DNA of 64,000 nt from an uncultured Bacilli bacterium. Its GTDB lineage: Bacteria > Bacillota_I > Bacilli_A > RF39 > UBA660. The position numbers and the translations under genes were made by a program. The DNA is taken from positions 1 to 64,000 of the forward strand of contig CAKOKQ010000003.1 of the NCBI GenBank assembly GCA_934095825.1. Direction: 5' to 3'. Shown piece after piece: positions 51,716 to 59,115 of this stretch. Positions within the stretch are counted from its first letter, which is position 1, and the number at the start of each line of letters is the position of its first letter. Below the pieces are notes generated by a model. That model did not search any database, was not told the origin of the DNA, and was given only the letters and a program-made list of their open reading frames with translations.

Positions 51716-52918
51716 TTAAAAATCATCATCCATTAAGAATTTAAATATATTTAAATGAATAATTCCATCTTGAGAATAATCTTCTTTATTTTTTGATATA
51801 ACATATTTAGGATAATTATCATCAATGCTTTTATAAGCACCAAACTCTCTTTCTCTAGTTGTTTCTTCAGACAAGTCATAACATGCTTGAATGTATTTTA
51901 ATTTTTTGTCTTTAGTTGCAATAAAATCTATTTCACCTTTAAGAGTTTTACCAACATAAACTTTATATCCCTTATTAATAAGTTCATTATAAACAATATT
52001 TTCAAAACATTGTGAATAATTTACATTTAGATTGTTAGTTTTTATTTTTCTAACTCCCAAGTCGGTCGCATAAAATTTATTAAGAGTTTTAAGAACTTGT
52101 TTACCAGCTATATCATAACGATAAACACGATTAACTATAAAAGTGGAGCATAAAGCTTCTAGATACCTATATAAAGTATCATTGGCTATTAAAGTATCAT
52201 TTTTAGCTAAATAATCAATTACATTAGTTACTGAAAATTCTCTTGTTTCAGTTTCTAAGACATATTGCAATATTTTATTAAAGGAAGTTAAATCAGTTAT
52301 CTTTAATCTATCAACTACATCTTTTAACAAAATAGAATTATAAACATCTAAAATATAATTTTCTCTAGACTCCTGACTAGCAAATGCAAAACGCATTGGC
52401 AAAGTACCCCATTCAAAAATATCTAATAATAGCTTTTCATAATCCTCTTCTTTAGTATTAGTTATAGCAACTGCCTCTTTAAATGATAAAGGATTTATTC
52501 GAAAGCTAACATAGCGCCCAGATAAGTCAGTAGATAATTCTAAAAATGTCATTTTACTGTTAGAACCAGTAATAAAGATACTAAATTGGCAGCTAGCTCT
52601 AAGCGAATTAATTGCCTTTTCGAAATCATTGACTTTTTGTATTTCATCAAGAAAAACATAGTATGTTTTATCATCTTTAACAAAACTTTTTACATAGCCA
52701 TTTAGCTGCTTAGCCGTATTTATATCATCATACTCAATCAATTCAAAGTTAATATAAATAATATGTTCATCATCTATGCCATATTGTTTAATTTCTTCCA
52801 TAATTTGTTTTAATATGATTGACTTACCACTTCTTCTTAAACCATATAATATTTTGATTAAAGATTTAACATGGTAAAAATTTCTAATCTTATTTAAGTA
52901 ATATTCTCTTTTTAACAC
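51716..52918 (-). CDS. AAA_14/DUF4143 ATPase
   Basis: A 400-residue protein. The N-terminal AAA domain has the P-loop GLRRSGKS (about residues 26-33), Walker B YVFLDEIQKV and the sensor ITGSN; the C-terminal DUF4143 domain has the NIVYNELINKGYKVYVG and GEIDFIA nuclease-like motif. Such proteins are common, patchily distributed and of unknown use, perhaps defence or toxin-related. The start is GTG with GAAGGTGAT before it. A palindromic candidate operator lies upstream. Confidence 0.88.
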   Translation of the reverse strand: MLKREYYLNKIRNFYHVKSLIKILYGLRRSGKSIILKQIMEEIKQYGIDDEHIIYINFELIEYDDINTAKQLNGYVKSFVKDDKTYYVFLDEIQKVNDFEKAINSLRASCQFSIFITGSNSKMTFLELSTDLSGRYVSFRINPLSFKEAVAITNTKEEDYEKLLLDIFEWGTLPMRFAFASQESRENYILDVYNSILLKDVVDRLKITDLTSFNKILQYVLETETREFSVTNVIDYLAKNDTLIANDTLYRYLEALCSTFIVNRVYRYDIAGKQVLKTLNKFYATDLGVRKIKTNNLNVNYSQCFENIVYNELINKGYKVYVGKTLKGEIDFIATKDKKLKYIQACYDLSEETTREREFGAYKSIDDNYPKYVISKNKEDYSQDGIIHLNIFKFLMDDDF

Positions 52919-52937
52919 AAAATCACCTTCTGAAGTT

Positions 52938-52966
52938 ATTATACTCCATTTTAATTCTAATTAAAA
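52938..52966 (-). promoter_or_regulatory. Promoter of the AAA/DUF4143 gene
   Basis: On the minus strand TTTTAA (52966-52961), 17 bases, TATAAT (52943-52938). Confidence 0.5.
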
Positions 52967-52975
52967 GTTTTTTTG

Positions 52976-53034
52976 ATATACTGGAAAAAAAGCAATAATT
53001 AAAAAGTTTTTCCAGTACACTGGAAAAACTTTTT
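52976..53034. promoter_or_regulatory. Palindromic candidate operator with extra half-site
   Basis: AAAAAGTTTTTCCAGT (53001-53016) and its exact complement (53019-53034) form 16-base arms around AC. A third TACTGGAAAAA half-site lies nearby at 52978. All are just upstream of the AAA/DUF4143 promoter on the minus strand. It could be an operator or a hairpin end of a lost element. The following 53035-53230 stretch shows no gene. Confidence 0.45.
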
Positions 53035-53233
53035 AAAATTGTAGACATTTTTATTTCAATGAAAAATATGACTTAATTAAAAATCTTTTCAGCTTGAAGA
53101 AAAAATGAAGTGAAAAGATAATAATACATTCATATCTAGATTTAATTAACCATTAGTCCGCCAAAACTAATTGACTTCTTATTGAAATTAGTTTCTAGAG
53201 TCATTGTTAAAAATACAAAAATCAAGTATAGCA

Positions 53234-54653
53234 ATGTTAAATGAAATAAAAACAGTTCCAAATAACCTTTTGGGATTAATAAATTCTGGGAAAATGTCAA
53301 AGCAGAATTCAAAGAGTGCCAAGATACTTTACCAAAAACTTTATTCGAAACTATATGCGCTATGTTAAATCGTAATGGTGGTCATATTAATGATAAAGGC
53401 AGTATAATAGGAGTGCCACAGGCCAAAATAAAAAACTTGAAAAAAGACTTTGCCAATCTTTGCAATAATTCTCAAAAGATATATCCAAATGTTTACCTTG
53501 AAATTCAAGAATATCAACATAAAGATAAAATCATTTTATATATCTATGTTTATGAAAGTTCAGATGTACATAGAAGTGCTAATAAAATATTTGATAGGAA
53601 TCAAGATGGCGACTATGATATTACTAATAACACTAGTTTAGTAGCTAATTTATATATTAGAAAGAGTAATACTTATTTAGAAAATAAAATTTATCCTTTT
53701 GCAACTATGGATGATTTGCGTACTGATTTAATTGATAAAGTAAGAAAAATGGCTTGTAATCGTGTAGTAAATCACCCATGGGCGTCAATGAATAATATGA
53801 AATTATTAAAAAGCGCTTCTTTTTATGAAAAAGACTATCAAACTGGTCAAGAAGGTTTTAACTTAGCGTGTATCTTACTTTTCGGTAAAGATGAAACCAT
53901 CGCTTCCGTTTTATCATATTATCGAACGGACGCTGTAGTTCAGATAAATGATACCGAAAGATATGATGATAAGTTGATATAAGAACTAACTTATTAGAAA
54001 GCTATGAAAGATTAACTAGCTTTATTGCTAAACATCTTAATGATAAGTTTTATTTAGAAAACAATATTCGCATTAGTATCAGGGATATAATAGCAAGAGA
54101 GTTGTGTGTGAACTTACTAATCCATAGAGAACTATCAAACCCATATCCAGCTAAGTTAATTATTACTAAAAACTCTATAATTACTGAAAATGCCAATAAA
54201 CCCAAAACAATAGGATATATAGATTTAAATAACTATGCTTCTTATCCTAAAAATCCTAAGATTGCTAGTGTATTTAAAGAGATAGGGTTAGCAGAGGAGT
54301 TTGGCTCTGGTATTAAAAAGATAACTAAATATAGTAAAATATATGGTGGTAAAGAACCTGTATTCTATGATGATGATATTTTTAGAGCTGAAGTTGTATA
54401 TAATAATGATTTAGATGATAAAGAGCAAGAACTTGACTTAACAGAAATTGAAAAAAAGCTATATGAATTTATTAAAAATAACAATGGGGTAACAAGAAAG
54501 AAAATAAATAAATTTATATATCCATTACTTGATGAGGAAGAAAAAGAACTTGATAACAAGGTTAGATATATGTTAACTAAACTAAAAAATGAAGGGCTAA
54601 TAGAAAATACGGGAATTAAAAGTGGCTCACTTTGGAAAAAGGCTAATAAATAA
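53234..54653 (+). pseudogene. Frameshifted AlbA_2/RecG-like ATP-binding regulator
   Basis: Conceptual joining gives a COG2865-type protein: an AlbA_2 N-terminus (MLNEIKTVPNNLLGLINSG, then ENVKAEFKECQDTLPKTLFE and LNRNGGHI), a HATPase_c_4-type middle (NLLIHREL, GLAEEFGSGIKKI) and a C-terminal winged helix. The reading frame breaks at about 53290, where one G of a G run seems lost, and again at about 53975, where the frame shifts into RTNLLESYERL. The longest intact pieces are 53362-53982 and 54102-54653. Two breaks indicate a decayed gene, not a sequencing slip, although one error cannot be excluded. Confidence 0.75.
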
Positions 54654-54717
54654 ATCAAATATGCAAAAAATCTGCAAAAAACTGTAAAAAATCTGCAATA
54701 ACATTTTGATTAAATAT

Positions 54718-54763
54718 ACTTTCAAGTTTGATAGTCAATAAATCTATCATTATGCTTGAAAGT
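54718..54763. terminator. Nested hairpin after the pseudogene
   Basis: ACTTTCAAG (54718-54726) and CTTGAAAGT (54755-54763) enclose GATAG/CTATC (54730-54748) and are followed by TTTATTATT. It fits a terminator on the plus strand. Confidence 0.6.
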
Positions 54764-54900
54764 TTTATTATTAAGAAGTTATATTATTTAATTATCAAAT
54801 AGTGAAATGTTATAGTGAGAAGATTATTAATTATTACAAATAAGTGAATAATTTTAATAAAAAATTGAGAATAACTAGCAAGTAAGTCGTTATTATTTAA

Positions 54901-54995
54901 ATTCTTGTGAAAAAATCACAAAAAAGCAGAAAATAACCTAAAAAATCAACTTTCTAAACGAAAATCTTACAAGAATATAAGGTTGATTTTTTTTA
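54901..54995 (+). terminator. Folded region ending in a T run before the pilus/secretion locus
   Basis: AAAAATCAAC (54941-54950) pairs with GTTGATTTTT (54982-54991), which is followed by more T residues. ATTCTTGT (54901-54908) can instead pair with ACAAGAAT (54969-54976), and TTGTGA/TCACAA (54905-54921) form a small hairpin. These pairings exclude each other in part. No gene is seen in 54654-55079. Confidence 0.5.
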
Positions 54996-55020
54996 TGTTT
55001 AAAAAAATATTTTCAACTAC

Positions 55021-55049
55021 TTGCGTATAAATAAAAAAAATTATATAAT
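55021..55049 (+). promoter_or_regulatory. Promoter of the pilus/secretion locus
   Basis: TTGCGT (55021-55026), 17 bases, TATAAT (55044-55049), with AGGAGG and the first gene 31 bases later. Confidence 0.8.
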
Positions 55050-55079
55050 ACTCTTATAAGATAGGAGGAATAATAATAC

Positions 55080-55310
55080 ATGAAAGAAGCAACTGGTGAA
55101 TTAAATATGACAGTTATTACTGTAGTAGCAATTGCTGCTGTGGCTGCATTCTTCTATGCCTTCATTTGGCCATCAATAAAAAATAATTTGCAAAATACTA
55201 CACTATGTAATACAGCCGTTTGCCCAGCAGACTGTACTACTGGTGTATGCGATTGTAAATATATAGATGGTAATGAAGAAAAAGAAGTAAAATGCCGTGC
55301 TCGTAGTTAA
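55080..55310 (+). CDS. Micro-pilin-like protein 1, six Cys
   Basis: A 76-residue protein: a short MKEATGELN head, one transmembrane segment (about residues 10-30) and a small exported tail with six Cys. The next gene encodes a twin with the same head and six Cys in similar spacing. Size, single N-terminal segment and placement before TadE-like and TadZ-like genes suggest a Flp/Tad-type or VirB2-type pilin. No classical prepilin peptidase site is seen, though Gly6 before Glu7 is conserved in both twins. Strong AGGAGG ribosome site. Function inferred. Confidence 0.6.
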   Translation: MKEATGELNMTVITVVAIAAVAAFFYAFIWPSIKNNLQNTTLCNTAVCPADCTTGVCDCKYIDGNEEKEVKCRARS

Positions 55311-55339
55311 GAGCTATAAAAATTTAAAAAGGAGAAGTC

Positions 55340-55567
55340 ATGAAAGAAGCCACAGGAGAATTAAATTTAACTATAGTTGTAGTTATGGCCGTAGCAGCAC
55401 TTATGGCTTTTTTCTATACCTTGATATGGCCAATTATCAAGAATAATATGACTGCAAATACTAAGTGTCAAGCAGCTGTTTGTGAAAAATGTACAAACAC
55501 TGATGGCTGTGAAACAGTAACATGTCATTATAAGGGCGAAACATTTAATTGTGTTTGGAAGGGATAA
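55340..55567 (+). CDS. Micro-pilin-like protein 2, six Cys
   Basis: A 75-residue paralogue of the previous protein: the head MKEATGELN is identical, the membrane segment similar (IVVVMAVAALMAFFYTLIWP), and the tail again has six Cys (about residues 42-71), enough for three disulfides, but otherwise differs. AAGGAG precedes the ATG. Tandem, diverging pilin copies are common in pilus loci. Confidence 0.6.
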   Translation: MKEATGELNLTIVVVMAVAALMAFFYTLIWPIIKNNMTANTKCQAAVCEKCTNTDGCETVTCHYKGETFNCVWKG

Positions 55568-55573
55568 AAGAAT

Positions 55574-56065
55574 ATGAAGGAGTCAATTGGTGTACTAAGT
55601 TTAACTAATATAGTTATTGTATTTATATTACTATTTACAGGGTATTTATGCATTAGTTTAAATCAAACTAAAGCTTATAATGTAAAAAGTAGAATCATAA
55701 ATATAATCCAAGAACATAACGGTATTGGTCCAGATGCCAGAGCCGAAATAAAAGAATATATGAATCAAGTCGGTTATCGTTCAACGGGCAAATGTGATAT
55801 TGATACAGATGTTAAAAATGCCGCTTATTTTGCTATCGATAGTTCTGGAAATATGACCCAAAATGCCGAAAAAGGAATGATATGTATAACAAGACATACT
55901 ACGGGTGCTGATACTGATAATGGTCAGTTTCCAAAAGCTGCCTACTATGATGTTAAAGTATTCTTTGCCCTTGATTTACCAATAATTAACAGTGTGTTTA
56001 ACTTTAACTTAAAAGGAAACAGTAGAGTCGTATTCTGCCCAACTGAAGATGGTGGTTGCAAATGA
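55574..56065 (+). CDS. TadE-like pseudopilin candidate 1
   Basis: A 163-residue protein starting MKESIGVLSLTNIVIVFILL, with one transmembrane segment (about 9-29) and an exported domain. Its end, YDVKVFFALDLPIINSVFNF then LKGNSR, matches YRVKLFFSLNLPVVGDIIDF in the next protein, and the pattern recalls TadE/TadF minor pilins. It follows the micro-pilins by six bases with only a weak AAGGGA site. Assignment by pattern. Confidence 0.55.
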   Translation: MKESIGVLSLTNIVIVFILLFTGYLCISLNQTKAYNVKSRIINIIQEHNGIGPDARAEIKEYMNQVGYRSTGKCDIDTDVKNAAYFAIDSSGNMTQNAEKGMICITRHTTGADTDNGQFPKAAYYDVKVFFALDLPIINSVFNFNLKGNSRVVFCPTEDGGCK

Positions 56066-56553
56066 AAGAGTCAATGAGTGCCACTTGGGAATTCCAAATT
56101 ATAATTATTTTCATTTTAATCTTTGTAGCTTATTTAACGGTATCAGTTAGTTACTATAAAGTCTTTAAAGCTAAAAATGATATTGTAAGCATTATTGAAA
56201 GACAAGAAGGCTTAACAACTGGCCCTACTAAAGCTGTAGGTATTATTAATAATTATTTAATGGGAAATGCTTATAATGCTAAAGGCTCTTGTCAGGTTGG
56301 TCAATATGCGGTTGATAACTTATCAAAAGACGCTGTATTAAGAACAGTTAACTCAACTAGTGAAAAATATTATTATTGTGTTAGTAAAGCTGTAAACTTA
56401 TATGAAGGTGGCGAAATCAAAAGTTATACGTATCGTGTTAAATTATTTTTCTCGTTGAATTTACCTGTTGTTGGCGATATAATAGACTTTAGTGCTGATG
56501 GAACTACAATGGAATTAAGAGTCGTTGCTGATAACCTTCCAGTTACTGAATAA
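56062..56553 (+). CDS. TadE-like pseudopilin candidate 2
   Basis: A 163-residue paralogue of the preceding protein, with the same MKES head, one transmembrane segment (about 12-32) and the same closing motif. The ATG at 56062 overlaps the previous stop codon (ATGA); the in-frame TTG at 56056 is less likely because the MKES start is conserved in the family here. Probably a second minor pilin subunit of the same apparatus. Confidence 0.55.
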   Translation: MKESMSATWEFQIIIIFILIFVAYLTVSVSYYKVFKAKNDIVSIIERQEGLTTGPTKAVGIINNYLMGNAYNAKGSCQVGQYAVDNLSKDAVLRTVNSTSEKYYYCVSKAVNLYEGGEIKSYTYRVKLFFSLNLPVVGDIIDFSADGTTMELRVVADNLPVTE

Positions 56554-56573
56554 GAAAGGAAACAATTTAATTT

Positions 56574-57620
56574 ATGAATGTCATAATCTCTAATCGTTAT
56601 AGTGAAATGTTAACTAACTTACCCATAGACATCATTAAAAATGTTCGTGGTGAATATGATGCCGATGTAATAGTTAGTAACTTTCAAAACTTCTTCTTTA
56701 ATAAGATGATTCTAGATATCACGGCAGTTAAAAACTATAAAGATATAACTAATATTCAAAAATTATCTTTTGGTTTAGATATGAATAAAGTTATTTTACT
56801 TTTAGATGATTCTAAAGAAGTTAACTCACCAACATACCTTTCGGAACTAGTTTCAATGGGAATATATAACTTTACAAGAAGCGTAGATAACCTAGTCTAT
56901 TTAATAGATAATCCTAATACCTATAAAGATGTTGCGAGATACCATATGTTAGGAGGAAATCCTAATGCCAATATGAATGTAAGTTTAGAACCAGATAATA
57001 TTAATTCTAACTTCTTAAATAATTCTATTAATAGAGTATTTATGGGTAGTAGGGTAATAGCTATCAAAAATCTAACTGAACATGCAGGTGCTACTACATT
57101 AACTTATATGTTAAAAAAACAACTAGAAAATAATTATAAAACATTGGCTATTGAAGTAGATAAGAATGACTTTATGTATTTTAATGACCAAGATATGCGT
57201 AGTGTTACTACTAGCGAATTAGATTCTATTATTAAAAATCCAAATAATACTTATGATATTATCTTAGTAGATATTAATGAATCACCTAAAGCAGCTTCTA
57301 TTAGTGAAGTATTACACTTAATAGAACCTAGTACCATTAAGTTAAATAAACTTATCAGGACTGATCGTATGGTTTTAACTAAGATGAAGAATTATAAATT
57401 AGTACTTAATAAATGTTTATTATCAGATAAAGATATTAAAGACTTTGAATATGAATCCCGTTGTAAAGTATTTGAATCTATTCCTCCTTTAGATGATAAG
57501 AAAGAAAGAAATCCTATTTTAAATAATTTATTATATAAAATGGGGTTTGATAAACAAACACCTACTAGTGGCGCTAAGAAGCCTGTAGGTAAGCTATTTG
57601 GTATTGTTAAGGATGAGTAA
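56574..57620 (+). CDS. TadZ/CpaE-like ATPase-fold protein
   Basis: A 348-residue protein: an N-terminal region of about 130 residues that looks like an atypical receiver domain, then a ParA/MinD-type fold. The P-loop reads KNLTEHAGATTL (residues about 164-176), lacking the GK(T/S) Lys but keeping GATT, as in CpaE/TadZ proteins of Tad pili. A Walker B-like strand YDIILVDI follows. In Tad systems TadZ localises the machinery at a pole. AGAAAGGAA precedes the ATG. Last gene before an internal promoter. Confidence 0.65.
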   Translation: MNVIISNRYSEMLTNLPIDIIKNVRGEYDADVIVSNFQNFFFNKMILDITAVKNYKDITNIQKLSFGLDMNKVILLLDDSKEVNSPTYLSELVSMGIYNFTRSVDNLVYLIDNPNTYKDVARYHMLGGNPNANMNVSLEPDNINSNFLNNSINRVFMGSRVIAIKNLTEHAGATTLTYMLKKQLENNYKTLAIEVDKNDFMYFNDQDMRSVTTSELDSIIKNPNNTYDIILVDINESPKAASISEVLHLIEPSTIKLNKLIRTDRMVLTKMKNYKLVLNKCLLSDKDIKDFEYESRCKVFESIPPLDDKKERNPILNNLLYKMGFDKQTPTSGAKKPVGKLFGIVKDE

Positions 57621-57625
57621 TTTTC

Positions 57626-57654
57626 TTGACAATGTATATATTTTATTGTAATAT
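57626..57654 (+). promoter_or_regulatory. Internal consensus promoter of the VirB-like half
   Basis: TTGACA (57626-57631), 17 bases, TAATAT (57649-57654). It lies between the TadZ-like gene and the first VirB2-like gene. Confidence 0.75.
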
Positions 57655-57680
57655 TTATTTAGAGAAATGAGGAGATGTTT

Positions 57681-58061
57681 ATGTATATTAGTTTACTTGA
57701 AACTTTTGCCGAAAGTACTTGTGATACTTTAAGTCCTTTTCTTAGCATTGTTGGCTATGTGGTTATGATTGTTAAGATTGTTATTCCAATTTTACTTATT
57801 GTTTTTGGTATGTTAGATGTCGGAAAATCTGTTATTGCTAGTAAACCAGATGAAGTAACAAAGAATTTAAAATCATTTGCTATGCGTTGTGTTGCTGCCG
57901 TATTGATATTCTTTATTCCTTCAATTGTTTCGGTATTAATTAATGCAGTAGCCAGTACAAATTCTGATAAACAAGTTGGAGATAATGGAGAGGCTAATAA
58001 AAATTGGATTAGATGTTGGCAATTTGTTTTAGATCCAACAAAAAAGCCAAGTCAAAATTAA
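57681..58061 (+). CDS. VirB2/TrbC-like membrane protein
   Basis: A 126-residue protein with two transmembrane segments (about 18-42 and 65-90) joined by a short basic loop (SKPDEVTKNLKSFAMR). This two-helix layout is that of VirB2/TrbC pilins. The loop and second helix match the C-terminal end of the next protein. The ATG at 57681 is used since GAGGAG touches the upstream in-frame ATG at 57675. The N-terminus has no cleavable signal. Confidence 0.6.
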   Translation: MYISLLETFAESTCDTLSPFLSIVGYVVMIVKIVIPILLIVFGMLDVGKSVIASKPDEVTKNLKSFAMRCVAAVLIFFIPSIVSVLINAVASTNSDKQVGDNGEANKNWIRCWQFVLDPTKKPSQN

Positions 58062-58083
58062 CTATTGTGCTTTTATGCTTTAG

Positions 58084-58115
58084 ACTAATATTTTATTTAA
58101 ATATTAGTTTTTTTA
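58084..58115 (+). terminator. Terminator inside the locus
   Basis: ACTAATATTT and AAATATTAGT form a perfect ten-pair stem with loop TATTT and a run of seven T residues. It may limit the 57681 transcript and favour high expression of that subunit. Confidence 0.8.
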
Positions 58116-58124
58116 TGTTATAAT
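58116..58124 (+). promoter_or_regulatory. Extended -10 promoter after the internal terminator
   Basis: TG, T, TATAAT, 20 bases before the ATG at 58145. It gives the downstream genes their own start. Confidence 0.65.
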
Positions 58125-58144
58125 CGTGGGGTAAGAGGTACTTT

Positions 58145-59098
58145 ATGAAAAAAAATATAAATTATATAATGTTTTTTACTTTATTATTTTTTATGAATAT
58201 ATTTGTTGTAAATGCAGCTAATAATGTGGAAATTAAAGATGGTTCAAGTTATGCTGATTTAAGTCAATATGGTTCGTACTGTCAAACTGATGATATTTCA
58301 GACGCTCAACTTGAATATTTAAAGATTGATTACGATTCTAAGGGCAATACAACAGTTCTTGTTAAGAAAGTACCATCTAAAACGATATCTCTTAGCTTAA
58401 CTTGTAGTGGTACTATAGTTACAGTGAAATTGGAACCATCAGCTGCAAAATACGATGGTTATAACGAAGGCGAAGATAAAAGTACTTATGAATTAACCAC
58501 CAGACGGGTATTAAGTGCTTATGCTACATGTGAAACAAAAAATAACAGAACCGGTAATGATTTTGATTACATATCGGTAGAAAACTCCTCGGATGGCCCA
58601 GTTATCTCAGTAAAGAAAGTTCCAGACAGCGGCACCAGTAGTGAGTTTGTCAAATGTACAACAAGTGATGGCCGCACTAATGAAATAACATTTAAGGTAA
58701 CTGCCGGTAAATCTTATGTTCCACCATATAAATATGGTAGTAGTAATGAGGAAAAAGACAAAGAAGGCGTTTCCAATGATTGTGAATCAATATTTGGAAA
58801 TATTAAAGATGATGGTAAAACTTATGATCCCAATAACAACGGATTACCATCAGTTGCCTATGTTTTACAAAAAATCTTTGATTTCATGAAAGTTTTAGGA
58901 CCACTATTAGTACTAGTATTGTCAATTATGGATTTAGTAAAAGTTGTAGCAAGTTCTGATAAAGATTCGTTGAATAAATTTTTGAAGACAACATCAAAAA
59001 GATTGATTTATGCTGTATTATTATTTGTGGTCCCTACAATATTAAACCTTGTATTAAGTTGGGTAACAACATCTAACGGTACTTGTGGAATTCATTAA
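58145..59098 (+). CDS. Secreted-domain protein with VirB2-like C-terminal helix pair
   Basis: A 317-residue protein: signal peptide (1-24, ending VNA), two related exported beta-rich repeats (about 36-96 and 114-178, each with Cys and a VKKVP word), a linker, and two C-terminal transmembrane segments (about 245-270 and 285-308). The end (SIMDLVKVVASS then FLKTTSKRLIYAVLLFVVP) is clearly related to GMLDVGKSVIAS and NLKSFAMRCVAAVLIFFIP of the previous protein. It looks like a pilin-type helix pair with an added adhesion-like head. I know no named family. Confidence 0.6.
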   Translation: MKKNINYIMFFTLLFFMNIFVVNAANNVEIKDGSSYADLSQYGSYCQTDDISDAQLEYLKIDYDSKGNTTVLVKKVPSKTISLSLTCSGTIVTVKLEPSAAKYDGYNEGEDKSTYELTTRRVLSAYATCETKNNRTGNDFDYISVENSSDGPVISVKKVPDSGTSSEFVKCTTSDGRTNEITFKVTAGKSYVPPYKYGSSNEEKDKEGVSNDCESIFGNIKDDGKTYDPNNNGLPSVAYVLQKIFDFMKVLGPLLVLVLSIMDLVKVVASSDKDSLNKFLKTTSKRLIYAVLLFVVPTILNLVLSWVTTSNGTCGIH

Positions 59099-59115
59099 AA
59101 AGGATGTGATAATTT

